Shown in pieces: positions 8,406 through 18,994 of a stretch of 64,000 nt of DNA. A program made the position numbers and the translations under genes. Each line of letters begins with the position of its first letter. Within the stretch, counting starts at the first letter, position 1. The notes under the pieces were generated by a model that was not told the origin of the DNA, did no database searches, and was given only the letters and a program-made list of their open reading frames with translations. Origin of the DNA: Marinobacter zhanjiangensis (GTDB lineage Bacteria; Pseudomonadota; Gammaproteobacteria; Pseudomonadales; Oleiphilaceae); NCBI RefSeq assembly GCF_014651935.1, contig NZ_BMXV01000006.1, forward strand, positions 186,001-250,000, written 5' to 3'.

Positions 8406-9152
8406 TCAGTGTTTGAGCACCCGGGAAAGGAAAGACTGAGTCCGCTCATTCTGCGGATTGTCGAACACATCCTCGGGCTTGCCTTCCTCCACAATCTGGC
8501 CCTCGTGGATGTAGAACACCCGGTCGGCCACCTCGCGGGCGAAGCCCATCTCGTGGGTGACCACCATCATGGTCATACCTTCCTTGGCAAGCTCCCGCAT
8601 CACATCCAGCACCTCACCGATCATTTCCGGATCAAGAGCAGAAGTGGGCTCATCGAACAGCATCAGCCGGGGCTCCATGGCCAGGGCCCGGGCAATCGCT
8701 ACCCGCTGTTGCTGACCGCCGGAAAGATGGCTGGGGTACTTGTTGGCCTGGTCGGCAATGCCCACACGCTGTAACAGACGCTCAGCGGTGCCATTGGCCA
8801 CTACCTGGCTCTCGTCCTTTACTTTCATGGGCGCCAGCATGATGTTCTTCTTCACCGTCAGGTGAGGGAACAGGTTGAACTGCTGGAACACCATGCCCAC
8901 CTGCTTGCGGATCTCGGCGAGGGATTTCTGGTTGCCACCTTTCGGTATCAGCGGATGGCCATCCACCTCCAGGTGACCCGACTCGAATTCCTCCAGCCCG
9001 TTCACACAGCGGATCAGCGTGGACTTGCCGGAGCCGCTGGCGCCAATGATCACCACCACCTCGCCGGCGTCCACGGTCAGGTTGATATCCTTCAGCACAT
9101 GGAGATCGCCGAAGTACTTGTTCATGTCCTCAATCTTTACAATCTGGCTCAT
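8406..9152 (-). CDS. glnQ: Polar amino-acid ABC transporter, ATP-binding subunit
   Basis: A 248-residue ABC ATPase of the polar amino-acid uptake class. Walker A is [18 protein letters not shown], the signature is [19 protein letters not shown], Walker B is [14 protein letters not shown], and the switch histidine is in [15 protein letters not shown]. Closest in pattern to GlnQ/GltL. AAGGAG precedes the ATG. It is the last gene of a glnH-glnP-glnQ ordered set, 12 bases after the permease. The symbol reflects family and order; the true substrate (glutamine, glutamate or another polar amino acid) is not proven. Confidence 0.85.
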   Translation of the reverse strand: MSQIVKIEDMNKYFGDLHVLKDINLTVDAGEVVVIIGASGSGKSTLIRCVNGLEEFESGHLEVDGHPLIPKGGNQKSLAEIRKQVGMVFQQFNLFPHLTVKKNIMLAPMKVKDESQVVANGTAERLLQRVGIADQANKYPSHLSGGQQQRVAIARALAMEPRLMLFDEPTSALDPEMIGEVLDVMRELAKEGMTMMVVTHEMGFAREVADRVFYIHEGQIVEEGKPEDVFDNPQNERTQSFLSRVLKH

Positions 9153-9164
9153 TATGTCCGCTCC

Positions 9165-9836
9165 TTAAACCGACGTCAGGCCGCGCCGCTCAACCAGGCG
9201 CAGAATCAGTGACAACGTCAGGGTGATCATCAGGTAGAGTATCGCCACCACGAAGTACACCTCGAAGGCGGTGAAGGTGTTGGCGATATACACCTGACCC
9301 TGACGAACCAGCTCGCCAACGCCGATCACCGAGAACAACGAGGTGTCCTTGATGGAGACGATGGCCTGGTTGCCAAGGGGCGGGATCATCCGGCGGAAAG
9401 CCTGGGGCCAGACGATGGACCAGAAGGTCTGGGTGCGTGACAGGCCCAGGGACAGGCCTGCTTCGGTCTGGCCCTTGTCGATGGACTGTACGCCACCACG
9501 GACTACCTCCGAGATATAGGCGCCGGAATTCAGGGCGATAGCGGCAATACCCGCTGTCAGTGGATCAATGGGACCGCCGATAAGGTCCGGCAGGCCGTAG
9601 AATATAAAGAGTACCTGCACCAGGATTGGCGTGCCCCGGAAAATTTCAATGTAGGCGGTAGCGGGCCAGCGCAGGAACCAGTGTTTGTTGATGCTCAGCA
9701 GTCCGAAAAAGATACCCAGCACAAAGCCGATAGCCAGGCCGCCGAAGGAAATCAGCAGGGTATAGGGGACACCCTTGAGCAGAAAGGGAATGGAATCGAT
9801 CGCAGCTTGCCAGTCGAACTGGAACTGAAACTCCAC
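9165..9836 (-). CDS. glnP: Polar amino-acid ABC transporter, permease subunit
   Basis: A 223-residue inner-membrane protein of the HisMQ/GlnP family with about five membrane helices. The family motif IALNSGAYISEVVRGGVQSIDKGQTEA and the EAA loop (GLSLGLSRTQTFWSIVWPQAFR) are intact. GTG start with GGAGA nine bases upstream. It sits between the binding protein and ATPase genes. A strong hairpin lies between it and the upstream binding-protein gene, which may set relative expression. One permease is present, so it likely works as a homodimer. Confidence 0.88.
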   Translation of the reverse strand: MEFQFQFDWQAAIDSIPFLLKGVPYTLLISFGGLAIGFVLGIFFGLLSINKHWFLRWPATAYIEIFRGTPILVQVLFIFYGLPDLIGGPIDPLTAGIAAIALNSGAYISEVVRGGVQSIDKGQTEAGLSLGLSRTQTFWSIVWPQAFRRMIPPLGNQAIVSIKDTSLFSVIGVGELVRQGQVYIANTFTAFEVYFVVAILYLMITLTLSLILRLVERRGLTSV

Positions 9837-9865
9837 GTTCTGTTTCTCCGTTCAGTTCAGGTGGG

Positions 9866-9895
9866 AGGTGCCGAAGCCACGCGGCTTCGGCACCT
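9866..9895 (-). promoter_or_regulatory. Intercistronic hairpin between glnH and glnP
   Basis: A perfect 13-base-pair stem (AGGTGCCGAAGCC pairing with GGCTTCGGCACCT) with a 4-base loop sits between the two genes, with no T run after it. Such structures in binding-protein operons typically protect the upstream message from 3' exonucleases or partly stop transcription, so that the binding protein is made in excess. The structure is seen directly; the role is inferred. Confidence 0.7.
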
Positions 9896-9914
9896 GGTCG
9901 GAAATGCCTGTGGT

Positions 9915-10673
9915 TTACTCGTCTTCCGGCAGTTCGCCGAACCACTTCTTGTAGATCTCGTCGTAGGTACCGTCTTCTTTCATGGAGGCAAGGGCTTCGT
10001 TGACCTCATCCACCCATTCACTGCCATTTTTCAGGGCAATGCCGTACTGCTGGCCTTCATACAGCGGTCCGACGGTCTTTACCCGGCCTTCACCTTTGGT
10101 CTGGGCAAAGTAGCCAACGTTGGGTGCATCATAGAATACCGCATCAATGGAGCGGCTCATCAGCGCCATATACATGTCGGAGCTGCCCGGGTAGGGGGTG
10201 ACGCCGTCGTTGTCGTCCAGTTCCCTGGTCAGGAAGTCATAGCTGGTACTGCCGATCTTGGTGCCGATCTCCAGGCCTTCCAGGTCGTCAATGGTTTCCA
10301 CTTCCTCGTTGTCGGCGCGAACCATGATGCGCAGGCCGGAGTCGTAGTAAGGGTCTGAAAAATCAACGATTTCCTCACGTTCCTCAGTAATGGTGATGCC
10401 AGCGATGGCGATGTCCACGTTGCCGGTCTGTAGTGCGGGGATAATGCCGTTGAAGTCCATGGTCTGCAGGTCATATTCGAAACCGGCCCGCTCGGCCACT
10501 TCGGAAATGATATCCATGTCAAAACCGATCATCTCGCCGGTTTCCTGGTCCATCATTTCGAAGGGAACGAAGCTCGGATCGGTGACCACCTTTACGGTCT
10601 CCGCAGAGGCTACATTGGCAGTAAAGGACAGCGCAGCGGCAACGCCAAGGGGTTTCAGCCAGTTGGTATTCAT
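9915..10673 (-). CDS. glnH: Polar amino-acid ABC transporter, periplasmic binding protein
   Basis: A 252-residue family 3 solute-binding protein with a signal peptide (to about residue 24, VASAET). It has the family segments VVTDPSFVPFEMMD, GFDMDIISEVAERAGFEYDL, GIIPALQTGNVDIAIAGITIT and FSDPYYDSGLRIMVR. It would capture a polar amino acid in the periplasm for the GlnP-GlnQ type transporter encoded after it. The acidic character (C-terminal ELPEDE and many Asp/Glu) fits a marine or halophilic host. AAAGGAGA lies before the ATG. Confidence 0.87.
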   Translation of the reverse strand: MNTNWLKPLGVAAALSFTANVASAETVKVVTDPSFVPFEMMDQETGEMIGFDMDIISEVAERAGFEYDLQTMDFNGIIPALQTGNVDIAIAGITITEEREEIVDFSDPYYDSGLRIMVRADNEEVETIDDLEGLEIGTKIGSTSYDFLTRELDDNDGVTPYPGSSDMYMALMSRSIDAVFYDAPNVGYFAQTKGEGRVKTVGPLYEGQQYGIALKNGSEWVDEVNEALASMKEDGTYDEIYKKWFGELPEDE

Positions 10674-10819
10674 GGGATCTCCTTTCAGATTAGGAACATA
10701 CGATTTTAAGCATAGACCATATACAGACGAATTGCAGGTAGCGGTTTGGCTTAGGGAGATCGAAGGGAAGAGAGTAGTCCCCGGAATCGTAAGCGCTGAT
10801 CCCGGGGGTTTTGGGGTAA

Positions 10820-11689
10820 TCAGAACGAAATCTTGTCCCGGTTGGCCAGGCCAAGGTTGTTCCAGATTTTCAGGCTGGCATCCGCCTGGTTCAGCGTATA
10901 GAAATGCAGACCCGGGGCGCCGGCTGTCAGCAGGCGCTCACACATGTCGGTGACCACTTCCTCGCCAAACTTCTTGATGCTCTCTGAATCATCGCCATAG
11001 GCTTCCAGCTGCTTGCGGATCCAGCGGGGGATTTCCGCGCCGCACATGTCGGAAAAGCGCACCAGGCTGGAGAAGTTGACGATGGGCATGATGCCCGGCA
11101 CCACCGGAATGGTGATGCCCAACTTTTCCAGCCGGTCGATGAAGTAGAAGTAGCTGTCCGCGTTGAAGAAGTACTGGGTAATGGCGCTGTTGGCGCCGGC
11201 CTTCACCTTGCGCTCGAAGTTCTGCAGGTCTTCCTCGGCGTTGCGGGCCTGGGGGTGGAACTCCGGGTAGGCGGCCACTTCCAGGTTGAAGGTGTCGCCA
11301 CTGTACTCCCGGATAAACTCCACCAGCTCATTGGCGTAGCGGAGTTCTCCCGCCGCGCCCATGCCCGAGGGCATATCGCCCCGCAGGGCGACGATGCGGT
11401 TGACGCCACTTTCCCTGTAGATGTCGAGCAATTCCGCGATGGTCTCCCGGGTGCCGCCCACACACGACAGGTGAGGGGCTGTCGAGATACCTTGGCCGTG
11501 CAGGTTCAGCACGGTTTCGATGGTACGATCCCGGGTGGAGCCGCCGGCGCCGAAGGTGACCGAGAAGAAATCCGGGTCCACCTCGGCCAGCCGGTCGCGA
11601 ACGCCCTGCAGTTTTTCCCTGCCCTGGTCGGTCTTGGGGGGGAAGAACTCGAAGCTGAAGCGGCGCTTGAACTGTTTTTGCGATTCCAT
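10820..11689 (-). CDS. metF: Methylenetetrahydrofolate reductase
   Basis: A 289-residue FAD-dependent TIM-barrel enzyme that reduces 5,10-methylene-THF to 5-methyl-THF for methionine synthesis. The N-terminal FSFEFFPPKT, then DPDFFSVTFGAGGSTRD, IVALRGDMP, GANSAITQYFFNADSYF and VVPGIMPIVNF are characteristic. Length equals the bacterial family norm. It is 13 bases after ahcY on the same strand, hence co-transcribed, completing the methyl cycle with metK and ahcY. Confidence 0.96.
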   Translation of the reverse strand: MESQKQFKRRFSFEFFPPKTDQGREKLQGVRDRLAEVDPDFFSVTFGAGGSTRDRTIETVLNLHGQGISTAPHLSCVGGTRETIAELLDIYRESGVNRIVALRGDMPSGMGAAGELRYANELVEFIREYSGDTFNLEVAAYPEFHPQARNAEEDLQNFERKVKAGANSAITQYFFNADSYFYFIDRLEKLGITIPVVPGIMPIVNFSSLVRFSDMCGAEIPRWIRKQLEAYGDDSESIKKFGEEVVTDMCERLLTAGAPGLHFYTLNQADASLKIWNNLGLANRDKISF

Positions 11690-11702
11690 CTTGCTGGTCC
11701 GA

Positions 11703-13097
<1,395 letters not shown>

Positions 13098-13122
13098 GGT
13101 GTTCTCCTGTATGTGTCTTTTT

Positions 13123-13150
13123 CGACGACGGTTTTGAGGTTCCGTCGTCG
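13123..13150 (-). promoter_or_regulatory. Hairpin in the ahcY leader
   Basis: A perfect 9-base-pair stem (CGACGACGG with CCGTCGTCG, 10-base loop) lies 26 bases upstream of the ahcY start. It is not followed by a T run in the ahcY direction. I looked for the conserved core of the SAH riboswitch around it and did not see it. The hairpin is seen; function is unknown. Confidence 0.45.
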
Positions 13151-13191
13151 TTGGAATTGAGTTGGGTGGCCCGAGGCTACCGGCGAACATT

Positions 13192-13311
13192 CCCTCTCCC
13201 CAACGTGGGAGAGGGCCAGGGTGAGGGGGAGCGACCGCAGGGCGCCGTATTTTAAACTACGGAGTTGGAGTCTCCACCCTCACCCCAACCCTCTCCCCTC
13301 AAGGGAGAGGG
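13192..13311. repeat. CCCTCTCCC/GGGAGAGGG paired palindromes
   Basis: Two hairpins with identical 9-base stems (CCCTCTCCC with GGGAGAGGG at 13192-13215 and 13289-13311) flank a longer inverted match (GGGTGAGGG at 13219-13227 and CCCTCACCC at 13278-13286). This belongs to the widespread proteobacterial intergenic repeat with the text CCCTCACCCCAACCCTCTCC. It lies between metK and ahcY and would fold strongly in RNA, so it may separate the two transcripts. A degenerate copy lies near 52091. Confidence 0.75.
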
Positions 13312-13343
13312 GGCTGGCGTTCACCTCTACCTTTCGCGAGGCC

Positions 13344-14534
13344 TCAAATACCTGCTGCGTCTTTCAGGACTGCGGCCCGATCCGTCTTTTCCCACGGGAA
13401 CGCGGTAAAGGTCTTGCCACCCACCGTCATCTCGAATGGCTCGCGGCCGAAGTGGCCGTAGGCTGCGGTCTGCTGGTACATGGGGTGCAGCAGGTCGAGC
13501 ATGTTGGTGATGGCGTAGGGGCGCAGGTCGAAGTGCTCCCGTACCAGCTGGATAATCTTGTCGTCGCTGATCTTGCCGGTGCCGAAGGTGTCCAGGGAGA
13601 TGGAGGTGGGTTGCGCCACGCCGATGGCGTAGGACACCTGGATCTCACACTTGTCGGCCAGGCCGGCGGCGACGATGTTCTTGGCCACGTAACGGCTGGC
13701 GTAGGCTGCGGACCGGTCCACCTTGGACGGGTCCTTGCCGGAGAAAGCGCCGCCGCCGTGGCGGGCCATGCCCCCGTAGGTGTCAACGATGATCTTGCGA
13801 CCGGTAAGGCCACAGTCACCTACCGGGCCGCCAATCACGAACTTGCCGGTGGGGTTGATGTGGAACTGGGTGCCGCTGTGCAGCAGTTCCGCCGGCAGCA
13901 CGTTCTTGACGATCAGCTCCATTACTGCGTCTTTGAGGTCGGCCTGGGTGACGTCTTCGTCGTGCTGGGTGGACAGTACCACCGCATCGATACCGGTGAC
14001 GCGGCCGTTTTCGTAGCGGCAGGTAACCTGGCTCTTGGCGTCCGGGCGTAGCCAGGGCAGCAGTCCGCTCCTGCGGGCCTCGGCCTGGCGCTCCATCAGA
14101 CGGTGGGCGAAAGTGATCGGTGCCGGCATCAGTACATCGGTTTCGTTACTGGCGTAGCCGAACATCAGGCCCTGGTCACCGGCGCCCTGATCTTCCGGTT
14201 TCTTGCGGTCGACGCCCTGTGCAATATCCACCGACTGCTTGCCGATGATGTTGATGATGCCGCAGGTGTCGCCGTCGTAGCCCACATCGGAGGAGGTGTA
14301 GCCGATGTCCTTGATCACGCCCCGAACCAGGTCTTCCAGGTCTACCCAGGCGCTGGTGGTGATCTCGCCACCGACAATGGCGACACCGGTCTTGACCATG
14401 GTTTCACAGGCAACACGGGCGTGAGGGTCATCGGTCAGGATGGTGTCCAGTACCGCATCGGAGATCTGGTCGGCCAGTTTGTCCGGATGGCCTTCGGAGA
14501 CCGACTCGGATGTGAAGATGCTGTAGTCAGACAT
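13344..14534 (-). CDS. metK: S-adenosylmethionine synthetase
   Basis: A 396-residue enzyme that makes S-adenosylmethionine from methionine and ATP. It has the methionine-binding N-terminus [20 protein letters not shown], the core [12 protein letters not shown], and the P-loop-like [19 protein letters not shown]. Length is near the E. coli enzyme (384). It is followed, after a palindromic repeat, by ahcY and metF, and preceded by the SahR-type regulator gene with an operator between them, so it is probably the main regulated target. Confidence 0.97.
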   Translation of the reverse strand: MSDYSIFTSESVSEGHPDKLADQISDAVLDTILTDDPHARVACETMVKTGVAIVGGEITTSAWVDLEDLVRGVIKDIGYTSSDVGYDGDTCGIINIIGKQSVDIAQGVDRKKPEDQGAGDQGLMFGYASNETDVLMPAPITFAHRLMERQAEARRSGLLPWLRPDAKSQVTCRYENGRVTGIDAVVLSTQHDEDVTQADLKDAVMELIVKNVLPAELLHSGTQFHINPTGKFVIGGPVGDCGLTGRKIIVDTYGGMARHGGGAFSGKDPSKVDRSAAYASRYVAKNIVAAGLADKCEIQVSYAIGVAQPTSISLDTFGTGKISDDKIIQLVREHFDLRPYAITNMLDLLHPMYQQTAAYGHFGREPFEMTVGGKTFTAFPWEKTDRAAVLKDAAGI

Positions 14535-14619
14535 AGCACAGGCTCCTCTTGAGCTTGGTGGGCAGGTCCTGCCACTTTTATTGATAACGATGGTTGAGTT
14601 CGGCTGTTAACCGATACGT

Positions 14620-14660
14620 TTCATATTGATAATGGATTCTATATCAAAAGTTTTTGATAT
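14620..14660 (-). promoter_or_regulatory. metK promoter with SahR-type palindromic operator
   Basis: Bases 14641-14660 form a perfect palindrome, ATATCAAA, 4 bases, TTTGATAT. On the minus strand the TTGATA half can serve as a -35 (14642-14647), with a TATGAA -10 (14620-14625) after 16 bases. The operator would then block metK transcription when bound. It matches the site before the regulator gene (15715-15736). SahR of proteobacteria is known to regulate SAM-cycle genes; that this palindrome is its site here is inferred from the two matching copies. Confidence 0.65.
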
Positions 14661-15674
14661 TCATTGACTGCGGTGGTCGATTTCAGGCTTGAGGTACTCT
14701 CGCACCTGAACCTGGAATCCGTTGCGCAGGCCGATAAACATGGCTTCGCCGGTTTCAAGGCCGGCGTCACTGGCCCAGACATTCAGCTCTTCTGGCTGGA
14801 AACCCAGCCACAGGTCTCCGCAGTTCTCCCTGGCCCAGTCCTGGTCATGGCTGCGCAGGTCGCTGATCACCAAATAACCACCACTGTTCATAAGTTCGCT
14901 GGCTTCCAGAAAGATGTCGGCCGGGCTCGGAACGTGGTGCAGGACCATATTGGCCACCACCAGATCAAAACGTTGTTGGCCACCGAGGAGCGTGGCGGTC
15001 GTGCCCAACACCAACTCCACATTCTCAAGCTTCTGGTCGGTACAGGTCTGGCGAGCCTTGCGAAGCATGTCGGCGGAGTTGTCCACTGCCACCACGTGCT
15101 GGCAGATATCGGCGATGACCGGCAGGAAGGCACCCTCGCCGGGGCCGATTTCCAGCGCCGTCCGCCACTGGTGTCGGGCGGCCCGGGCACGGATCAGTTC
15201 GGCAGTGGGTTCGGCATAAAGGTCGAAGGCGGCGATCAGCTCCTGCTGCTCCCGGAACTGCTCCGCGTGACGGGCGAAAAAGGCCTGGGACTGGTCGGCC
15301 CGCTGGTTCCGGATGGCTTCGATTTTTTCCTGCAGGTGGCTGGCCACCGGAACCTGATCGATGGTCCGGAAGATCTGGCGCACCGCGTCGCCGGTCAGGC
15401 TGGTGTTTTCAGCGTTAAGATTCAGTGGACGACGGTAAAAGATGGCGTTGCCTTCCCGTTGTGGTTCCAGCAAGCCCGCCTTGTGCAGCACTTTCAGGTG
15501 ATGGCTCATGCCTGACTGGCGGACGTCGAACAGTTGACTCAGTTCAAGCACCCCGAAAGTGTCCCTCCGCAGTACACGCAGTATTTCCAGGCGCAGCGGA
15601 TCGCCGCAGGCCTTGTACAGCGGGGCAAGGGCGTCAAGGCCCGGGTCAGATTTTGGGGTGCTGAGGCTGTTCAT
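14661..15674 (-). CDS. sahR: ArsR-type regulator with methyltransferase domain (SahR-like)
   Basis: A 337-residue fusion. Residues about 14-95 are an ArsR-type winged helix (LYKACGDPLRLEILRVL, GVLELSQLFDVRQSGMSHHLKVLHKAGLL). Residues about 165-300 are a class I methyltransferase fold (ALEIGPGEGAFLPVI, VVAVDNSADML, DLVVANMVLHHVPSP). This is the architecture of SahR, a repressor that senses S-adenosylhomocysteine through its methyltransferase-like domain. The neighbouring metK, ahcY and metF genes and the paired palindromes support it. Whether the second domain still methylates anything is unknown. Confidence 0.82.
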   Translation of the reverse strand: MNSLSTPKSDPGLDALAPLYKACGDPLRLEILRVLRRDTFGVLELSQLFDVRQSGMSHHLKVLHKAGLLEPQREGNAIFYRRPLNLNAENTSLTGDAVRQIFRTIDQVPVASHLQEKIEAIRNQRADQSQAFFARHAEQFREQQELIAAFDLYAEPTAELIRARAARHQWRTALEIGPGEGAFLPVIADICQHVVAVDNSADMLRKARQTCTDQKLENVELVLGTTATLLGGQQRFDLVVANMVLHHVPSPADIFLEASELMNSGGYLVISDLRSHDQDWARENCGDLWLGFQPEELNVWASDAGLETGEAMFIGLRNGFQVQVREYLKPEIDHRSQ

Positions 15675-15714
15675 GGCGAGCAGTTTAGGGGCTGCTCAGG
15701 GTTTGATCAAGATG

Positions 15715-15736
15715 TATATCAAAAAAGTTTGATATA
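15715..15736 (-). promoter_or_regulatory. Palindromic operator upstream of the SahR-like gene
   Basis: The sequence is TATATCAAA, 4 bases, TTTGATATA: perfect 9-base arms, 41 bases before the regulator start. It shares the core ATATCAAA-N4-TTTGATAT with the metK site, which suggests autoregulation. Confidence 0.65.
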
Positions 15737-15868
15737 GGTTTTGGGGTGTTGGATAGCAGTATCCGCAAAAGTGCGACGCTGATTTGCTCCCATGGCCACT
15801 AATCGGCGAAAATACGCGCCTTCTTTTTTCGATCTCATGTTTCCTGACTAATGACTGGAGAAACGTCA

Positions 15869-17869
15869 ATGCCCTCTCGTAAAGATCTCGCCAACGCCAT
15901 TCGCGCGCTGAGCATGGATGCGGTTCAGAAAGCCAAGTCCGGCCACCCGGGGGCGCCCATGGGCATGGCGGATATCGCCGAGGTGTTGTGGAATGACTAT
16001 CTCAGCCACAACCCGGCTGACCCGCAGTGGGCCAACCGTGACCGCTTCGTGCTGTCTAACGGTCATGGCTCAATGCTGCAGTATTCGCTGCTGCACCTGA
16101 GCGGGTATGACGTCTCCATCGATGACATCAAGAATTTCCGTCAGTTGCATTCCAAAACCCCGGGCCACCCCGAGTACGGCTATACCCCGGGTGTGGAAAC
16201 CACCACCGGCCCGCTGGGACAGGGCATTGCCAATGCGGTTGGTTTCGCGCTGGCGGAAAAGGCACTGGCGGCGCAGTTCAACCGCCCCGGTCATGAAATC
16301 GTGGACCATTACACCTACGCTTTCCTGGGCGATGGCTGCCTGATGGAAGGCATCTCCCACGAAGTATCCTCCCTGGCCGGCACCCTGGGTCTGGGCAAAC
16401 TGATCCTTTTCTATGACGACAACGGCATCTCCATCGATGGCGAAGTGGACGGCTGGTTTACCGACGATACCCCGAAGCGTTTCGAGTCCTACGGCTGGCA
16501 GGTCATTCCGGCGGTGGACGGCCACGATGCTGATGCCGTCCGCGCTGCCATCGAAAGTGCCCGCGCCAATACCGACCAGCCCACGATGATCTGCTGCAAG
16601 ACCGTCATCGGCTATGGTTCACCCAACAAGCAGGGCACCGAGGCGTGTCATGGTGCCGCCCTGGGTGAGGACGAGATCCAGCTGACCCGGGAGAAGCTGG
16701 GCTGGAACCACGGTGCCTTCGAAGTTCCCGAGGACATCTACGCCGAGTGGAACGCCAAAGAAAAGGGCGCAGCTGCCCAGAAAGCCTGGGATGACAAGTT
16801 CGCCGCCTATGAAAAGGCCGAGCCGGAGCTGGCGGCTGAATTCAAACGCCGCATGAACGGTGACCTGCCAGCGGACTTTTCCGAAAAGGCTGACGCCTAT
16901 ATCCGCGAATGCCAGGAAAAGGGCGAGACCGTCGCCAGCCGCAAGGCCTCCCAGAATACTCTCAATGCCTACGGCCCACTGCTGCCGGAACTGTTGGGCG
17001 GATCCGCCGACCTGGCCGGTTCCAACCTGACCATCTGGAACGACAGCAAACCGCTGACCAAAGACGATGCCAGTGGTAACTACGTCTATTATGGCGTGCG
17101 CGAGTTCGGCATGGCCGCCATCATGAACGGTATCGCCCTGCACGGCGGTTTCGTGCCCTATGGCGCCACCTTCCTGATCTTCATGGAATACTGCCGCAAT
17201 GCCGTGCGCATGGCGGCGCTGATGAAGCAGCGGTCCATTCTGGTGTTCACCCATGACTCCATCGGATTGGGTGAAGACGGACCGACCCACCAGCCCGTCG
17301 AGCAGCTGGCAAGCCTGCGTACCACGCCCAACATGAGCACCTGGCGCCCGGCTGATGCCGTCGAGTCTGCGGTGGCCTGGAAGGCTGCCCTGGAGCGCAC
17401 GGACGGACCCACCGCGATGGTGTTCTCCCGGCAGGGGCTGCCCCATCAGGACCGCGATGACAAGCAGCTGGCGAATATTGCCAGAGGCGGCTACATCCTG
17501 TCTGACGACAAGGGCACCCCGGACCTGATCCTGATCGCCACCGGTTCCGAAGTAGGCCTGGCCCAGGACGCTGCCGAGAAAGTGCGGGAGCAGGGTCGCA
17601 AGGTGCGGGTGGTTTCCATGCCCTCCACCGATGTATTTGACGCACAGAGTGCCCAGTACAAGCAGAGGGTGCTGCCGCTGGATGTGACCAACCGTATTGC
17701 CATCGAGGCGGCTATCGAGGACTACTGGTACAAGTATGTAGGCCTGGACGGCCGGGTGATCGGCATGAGCACCTTCGGCGAGTCGGCTCCGGCAGGCGAG
17801 TTGTTCCGTGAGTTCGGCTTTACTGTCGACAACGTTGTGGATACCGCACTGGATCTGCTGGATAACTGA
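15869..17869 (+). CDS. tkt: Transketolase
   Basis: A 666-residue thiamine-diphosphate enzyme of the pentose phosphate pathway, moving two-carbon units between sugar phosphates. Hallmarks: N-terminal [21 protein letters not shown], the ThDP-binding [18 protein letters not shown], the catalytic-region [12 protein letters not shown], and the transketolase motif [17 protein letters not shown]. Start at 15869 is preferred because TGGAG lies 8 bases upstream; an in-frame ATG at 15851 lacks a site. It shares one base with epd (TGATG), so the two are translationally coupled. Confidence 0.96.
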   Translation: MPSRKDLANAIRALSMDAVQKAKSGHPGAPMGMADIAEVLWNDYLSHNPADPQWANRDRFVLSNGHGSMLQYSLLHLSGYDVSIDDIKNFRQLHSKTPGHPEYGYTPGVETTTGPLGQGIANAVGFALAEKALAAQFNRPGHEIVDHYTYAFLGDGCLMEGISHEVSSLAGTLGLGKLILFYDDNGISIDGEVDGWFTDDTPKRFESYGWQVIPAVDGHDADAVRAAIESARANTDQPTMICCKTVIGYGSPNKQGTEACHGAALGEDEIQLTREKLGWNHGAFEVPEDIYAEWNAKEKGAAAQKAWDDKFAAYEKAEPELAAEFKRRMNGDLPADFSEKADAYIRECQEKGETVASRKASQNTLNAYGPLLPELLGGSADLAGSNLTIWNDSKPLTKDDASGNYVYYGVREFGMAAIMNGIALHGGFVPYGATFLIFMEYCRNAVRMAALMKQRSILVFTHDSIGLGEDGPTHQPVEQLASLRTTPNMSTWRPADAVESAVAWKAALERTDGPTAMVFSRQGLPHQDRDDKQLANIARGGYILSDDKGTPDLILIATGSEVGLAQDAAEKVREQGRKVRVVSMPSTDVFDAQSAQYKQRVLPLDVTNRIAIEAAIEDYWYKYVGLDGRVIGMSTFGESAPAGELFREFGFTVDNVVDTALDLLDN

Positions 17870-18900
17870 TGAGCAACGAAGCCCCGGCACGCATCGCCAT
17901 CAATGGCTATGGCCGTATCGGCCAGTGCGTGCTGCGTGCATTATATGAAAATGGCTACCGGGACCAGCTCAGAGTTGTCGCCATCAACGAGCTGGCTGAC
18001 CTGGACACGATCGCCCACCTGACACGCTACGACTCCACCCATGGGCGGTTCCGTGGCGAGGTCCAGGCCGACGGTGATCATCTGGTGGTGAACGGCGACC
18101 CGATCCGGGTGCTGCGCAGCGCCGATCCGGGCGGCCAGCCCTGGGGCGAGCTCGGTGTGGACCTGGTGCTGGAGTGTTCCGGCTCCTTTACCGACCGCAC
18201 CACCGCAGAGCAGCATCTGACGGCCGGCGCGAAGCGGCTTCTGTTTTCCCAGCCGGCGGAACCTGATGTGGACCGCACGGTGGTCTATGGCGTCAACGAC
18301 GACAGCCTGGACGCCGGGGACCGGATTGTCTCGGCCGCTTCCTGCACCACCAATTGTCTTGTACCTGTGATAAAGGTGCTGGACGAAGCCCTGGGAGTCG
18401 AGCAGGGCAGCACCACCACCATCCACGCCGCCATGAACGACCAGCCGGTGATTGATGCCTATCACCATCAGGACCTGCGCCGGACCCGCAGTGCTTTGCA
18501 CAATATTGTACCGGTGGATACCGGCCTGGCACGGGGTATCGAGCGACTGCTGCCAGCCATGAAGGGCCGCTTTAGTTCCGTCGCCATGCGGGTGCCCACG
18601 CTGAACGTGTCCGCCATCGACATGGTCGTGAACGTTCGCCGGGACACGTCTGTTGAGGAGGTCAATCGCTTGCTGGCGGACGCCTCGGGTAATGGCCTGA
18701 AGGGCGTGCTTGGCTACACTGATGAATTGCTGGCCAGTGCCGACTTCAACCACGATGCCCATTCCGGCATCGTCGACGGAGGCCAGACACGGGTTACCGG
18801 TGGGCGCATGGTGAAGGTGCTTTGCTGGTTCGACAATGAATGGGGCTTTGCCAACCGGATGCTGGACGTGAGCCGGCGCTGGTTAGAGAAAACTGATTGA
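17869..18900 (+). CDS. epd: Erythrose-4-phosphate dehydrogenase
   Basis: A 343-residue member of the GAPDH family. NAD-binding [15 protein letters not shown], catalytic [11 protein letters not shown] and the Epd-typical stretch [20 protein letters not shown] distinguish it from glycolytic GAPDH (which has LTNVH/TATQ-type text there). Epd oxidises erythrose-4-phosphate to 4-phosphoerythronate, the first step of pyridoxal phosphate synthesis in E. coli. The order tkt-epd-pgk-fba fits: transketolase makes and uses erythrose-4-phosphate. A GAPDH role cannot be wholly excluded. Confidence 0.88.
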   Translation: MSNEAPARIAINGYGRIGQCVLRALYENGYRDQLRVVAINELADLDTIAHLTRYDSTHGRFRGEVQADGDHLVVNGDPIRVLRSADPGGQPWGELGVDLVLECSGSFTDRTTAEQHLTAGAKRLLFSQPAEPDVDRTVVYGVNDDSLDAGDRIVSAASCTTNCLVPVIKVLDEALGVEQGSTTTIHAAMNDQPVIDAYHHQDLRRTRSALHNIVPVDTGLARGIERLLPAMKGRFSSVAMRVPTLNVSAIDMVVNVRRDTSVEEVNRLLADASGNGLKGVLGYTDELLASADFNHDAHSGIVDGGQTRVTGGRMVKVLCWFDNEWGFANRMLDVSRRWLEKTD

Positions 18901-18960
18901 TTTGCCACGGAATCCACGGAAGAACACGGAAAAAAGAAGAAGGGCTCCGTGGCCAGAAAA
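18901..18960. repeat. GCCACGGAA-type repeat between epd and pgk
   Basis: Begins right after the epd stop with TTTGCCACGGAATCCACGG, then AAGAACACGGAAAAAA, and closes with the inverted part TCCGTGGCCAGAAAA (18946-18960), giving a hairpin. It is the same unit as in the 8209-8404 cluster and looks like the most complete single copy. It lies within the short gap before pgk and ends 34 bases before its start. Confidence 0.75.
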
Positions 18961-18994
18961 GCATTTGAACTCTCAGAAAATGGAACTGTTGATT

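Noticed and set aside
10740..10819. Terminator between metF and glnH
   Set aside because: CCCCGG/CCGGGG can pair around position 10790, but the loop is long and no T run follows in the metF direction.
13098..13343. Possible SAH riboswitch before ahcY
   Set aside because: The leader holds a simple hairpin and a common repeat, but I could not find the conserved SAH-riboswitch core; regulation by the SahR-like protein is a better explanation.
16619..17890. Long open frame opposite transketolase
   Set aside because: Same reason: the plus-strand gene is certain and the antisense translation has no recognisable domain.
17869..18900. Glycolytic glyceraldehyde-3-phosphate dehydrogenase
   Set aside because: The [15 protein letters not shown] segment and the place between tkt and pgk point to Epd, although the two families share most motifs.
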